DNA of 64,000 nt from Aestuariivirga litoralis (GTDB taxonomy: Bacteria; Pseudomonadota; Alphaproteobacteria; Rhizobiales; Aestuariivirgaceae), in contig NZ_QKVK01000001.1 in NCBI RefSeq assembly GCF_003234965.1, forward strand, positions 682,001-746,000, given 5' to 3'. The translations under genes and the position numbers were made by a program. The first letter of the stretch is position 1, and each line of letters starts with the position of its first letter. Shown in pieces: positions 62,394 to 64,000 of the stretch. The notes under the pieces were generated by a model, which searched no databases, was not told where the DNA came from, and saw nothing but the letters and a program-made list of their open reading frames with translations.

Positions 62394-63395
62394 ATGAACC
62401 TCGTCCAGATCAAAGACCACCTGAAGGGCAAGCGCCGCGTGGGCCTGGTGGCGGCCGACAGGATCGTGCTGCTGAAGAAAGCGGCGACCACGCTGGACCT
62501 CGCCCGCATGGCGCTGAGGGAGGGCGTGAAGCTCTCCGCCATGGCCTCCTCGCTCGCCACATCCGCCACCGAGGACTATGCGGCGGCGCTGAAGGAGAAG
62601 CGGGTGCTCACCCCCGTCGACCATCCAGACCCCGCCCACTGCATCATCACCGGCACGGGCCTCACGCATCTGGGCTCGGCGGCCGCGCGCGACGGCATGC
62701 ACAAGAAGCTCTCGGGTGCCAAGGAAGAACTCACCGACAGCCTGAAGATGTTCAAGATGGGCCTCGAAGGCGGCAAGCCCAAGTCGAAGTCGGAAGCCGG
62801 TGTCCAGCCCGAATGGTTCTACAAGGGCGACGGCTCGTGGCTCGTCGGGCCCGGCCAGCCGCTGCCGCTTCCCGCCTTCGCCAAGGATGGCGGCGAGGAG
62901 CCGGAGCTGGCGGGCCTCTATCTGATCGACGACAAGGGCCGCCCCGTCCGCCTCGGCTTCGCGCTGGGGAACGAGTATTCGGACCACGTCACGGAGCGGC
63001 AGAACTATCTCTACCTCGCCCATTCGAAGCTGCGGCACTCGTCCATCGGGCCTGAGATGGTGGTGGGCAACGTGCCCGCCTCGATCGAAGGCATGAGCCG
63101 CATCCTGCGCGGTGGCAAGGTCATCTGGGAGAAGCCCTTCCTCACCGGCGAGGCCAACATGAGCCACACGCTGGCGAACCTCGAATACCACCACTTCAAG
63201 TATGACGGCTTCCGCCGCCCGGGCGACCTGCACATCCATTATTTCGGCACCGCCACCCTGTCGATCGCCGACAATGTGAAGACCGAGGATGGCGACGTCT
63301 TCGAAATCACCGCCGCCCCCTTTGGCGCGCCGCTCCGCAACCCGCTGAAGGCGGTGAAGGCCGCCCACAAGCCGGGCAGCGTGAAGTCGCTGTGA
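62394..63395 (+). CDS. araD1: AraD1/GguC family protein (FAH superfamily)
   Basis: The 333-residue protein begins MNLVQIKDHLKGKRRVGLVA, the family start, and has the fumarylacetoacetate-hydrolase-like C-terminal half: GLTHLGSAAARDGMHKK, PEWFYKGDGSWLVGPG, GFALGNEYSDHVTERQNYLYLAHSKLRHSSIGPEM and DLHIHYFGTATLSIAD. AraD1-type enzymes act on sugar-acid intermediates in Rhizobiales arabinose/galactose catabolism, often next to gguAB transport genes. The ATG at 62394 has GGGAG 8 bases upstream. It lies between the SMP-30 lactonase gene and dgoK. Confidence 0.85.
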   Translation: MNLVQIKDHLKGKRRVGLVAADRIVLLKKAATTLDLARMALREGVKLSAMASSLATSATEDYAAALKEKRVLTPVDHPDPAHCIITGTGLTHLGSAAARDGMHKKLSGAKEELTDSLKMFKMGLEGGKPKSKSEAGVQPEWFYKGDGSWLVGPGQPLPLPAFAKDGGEEPELAGLYLIDDKGRPVRLGFALGNEYSDHVTERQNYLYLAHSKLRHSSIGPEMVVGNVPASIEGMSRILRGGKVIWEKPFLTGEANMSHTLANLEYHHFKYDGFRRPGDLHIHYFGTATLSIADNVKTEDGDVFEITAAPFGAPLRNPLKAVKAAHKPGSVKSL

Positions 63396-63420
63396 TGTGT
63401 TTCGCTGCCTCCACACGTGG

Positions 63421-63506
63421 CGTCACCCCGGCGAAGGCCGGGGTCCCGCTTCCATGTGTGGCACATGCGGACGCAAAGCTGGATCCCGGCCTTCGCCGGG
63501 ATGACG
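63421..63506. repeat. Palindromic intergenic repeat, family B (copy B4)
   Basis: The element starts CGTCACCCCGGCGAAGGCCGG and ends CCGGCCTTCGCCGGGATGACG. It is longer (86 bp) in the middle than B1 and B3. It lies between araD1 and dgoK, both on the plus strand. Confidence 0.85.
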
Positions 63507-63526
63507 GCATTTAGGGAGTGGGCAAC

Positions 63527-64000
63527 GTGACCGGTTTCATCGCCCTCGACTGGGGCACCACCTCATTCCGCGCCTATCGCGTGGCGGCGGACGGTCGCGT
63601 GATCGAGACCATCTCCGCCCCCGAGGGCATCCTCGCAGTGAAGGGCGGTGGTTTCGAGGCCGCTCTGGAGAAGCAGATCGGCGCCTGGGACGTGACCCTG
63701 CCGGTGATGGCCGCGGGCATGATCACCTCGCGCCAGGGCTGGATCGAATTGCCCTATCTCCCCTGCCCTGCCAGTGCGGCGGACCTGGCGCAGGCGCTGC
63801 ACCATCACACCACCGCGTCGGGCCGCCGCATCGCCTTCGCCACCGGCCTCAGCTACCGCGCGCCCGACGGCATGCCGGACGTGATGCGGTCGGAGGAGGT
63901 GCAGGTCTTCGGCTCGCTCGATCTTGGTGTGAAGCATTTCGTCACACCCGGCACGCATTCGAAATGGATCACCACGGAGGGCGACCGGCTGCTGCGCTAT
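63527..64000 (+). CDS. dgoK: 2-Dehydro-3-deoxygalactonokinase (DgoK), N-terminal part
   Basis: The visible 158 codons start VTGFIALDWGTTSFRAYRVA, the sugar-kinase phosphate-loop type of DgoK, and continue with VMAAGMITSRQGWIELPYLPCPA, FATGLSYRAPDGMPDVMRSEEVQVFG and TPGTHSKWI. DgoK phosphorylates 2-keto-3-deoxygalactonate in the DeLey-Doudoroff route. GTG at 63527 is chosen since AGGGAG lies 8 bases upstream. An in-frame GTG at 63518 overlaps that site. The gene runs off the right end of the window. The aldolase DgoA would be expected beyond. Confidence 0.9.
   Translation, partial: MTGFIALDWGTTSFRAYRVAADGRVIETISAPEGILAVKGGGFEAALEKQIGAWDVTLPVMAAGMITSRQGWIELPYLPCPASAADLAQALHHHTTASGRRIAFATGLSYRAPDGMPDVMRSEEVQVFGSLDLGVKHFVTPGTHSKWITTEGDRLLRY

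Overview
The window is high-GC chromosomal DNA of an alphaproteobacterium, most likely Hyphomicrobiales (Rhizobiales)-like. The pointers are the alphaproteobacterial LexA box (GTTC-N7-GTTC) in front of an imuA-imuB-dnaE2 cassette, a single-chain IorAB fusion, the rph/rdgB/hemW run divergent from hrcA-grpE, a rhizobial-type Zur box, an RpoH-type promoter before dnaK, and AraD1/GguC next to DgoK. I see no rRNA, tRNA, CRISPR array, insertion sequence or prophage. Genes are densely packed, and no stretch over 300 bases lacks a gene.

Layout. 0-5 kb: end of a KdsD-like isomerase, NfeD + SPFH protein pair, ferrochelatase, a degenerate histidine kinase and a ureohydrolase. 5-12.6 kb: fused indolepyruvate ferredoxin oxidoreductase, a secreted tandem FGE-sulfatase-fold protein, acyl-CoA dehydrogenase and SDR. 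12.7-20 kb: a glutamine-amidotransferase-like hydrolase, gshB-yraN-rsmI, hemW-rdgB-rph, and hrcA-grpE in the opposite direction. 20-28.8 kb: VOC protein, amine oxidase + AlkB, dnaK, dnaJ, an SH3 protein, a 2-hydroxyacid dehydrogenase and a haloacid dehalogenase. 28.8-31 kb: a cobalt-type nitrile hydratase operon with two complete beta-subunit genes. 31-35.2 kb: ccdA, then Zur-controlled znuA, a DUF1007 protein, a NicO-type transporter and TspO. 35.3-36.7 kb: a ubiquitin-like (MoaD/ThiS) protein paired with a BNR beta-propeller. 36.8-42.4 kb: the SOS mutasome. 42.4-45.1 kb: a PCuAC-like protein, a small conserved protein and a HerA-like ATPase. 45.2-55.3 kb: a nitrogen/alcohol catabolic island with two glutamine-synthetase-like ligases, an iron alcohol dehydrogenase, N-formylglutamate amidohydrolase, RpiR regulator, GMC oxidoreductase, D-amino-acid transaminase and class-III aminotransferase. 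55-60 kb: membrane proteins (DUF4239-like, Na+/H+ antiporter, YqhA, TerC) and an MBL hydrolase. 60.4-64 kb: a proline-racemase-family enzyme followed by sugar-acid genes (SMP-30 lactonase, AraD1, DgoK, the last cut by the window end).

Two families of intergenic palindromic repeats are scattered through the window (nine sites of one, four of the other). Every convergent gene junction with a gap over about 100 bp contains one, so they may act as bidirectional transcript ends. The observations most worth following are the two-beta nitrile hydratase operon, the ubiquitin-like/BNR pair, the zinc-controlled znuA-DUF1007-NicO cluster, the island with two glutamine-synthetase-like ligases, and several enzymes with altered catalytic residues (Ser/Thr proline-racemase-like enzyme, GGDD ureohydrolase, histidine kinase lacking its His and Asn). 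All functional statements are inferred from reading the sequence. No database search was run.
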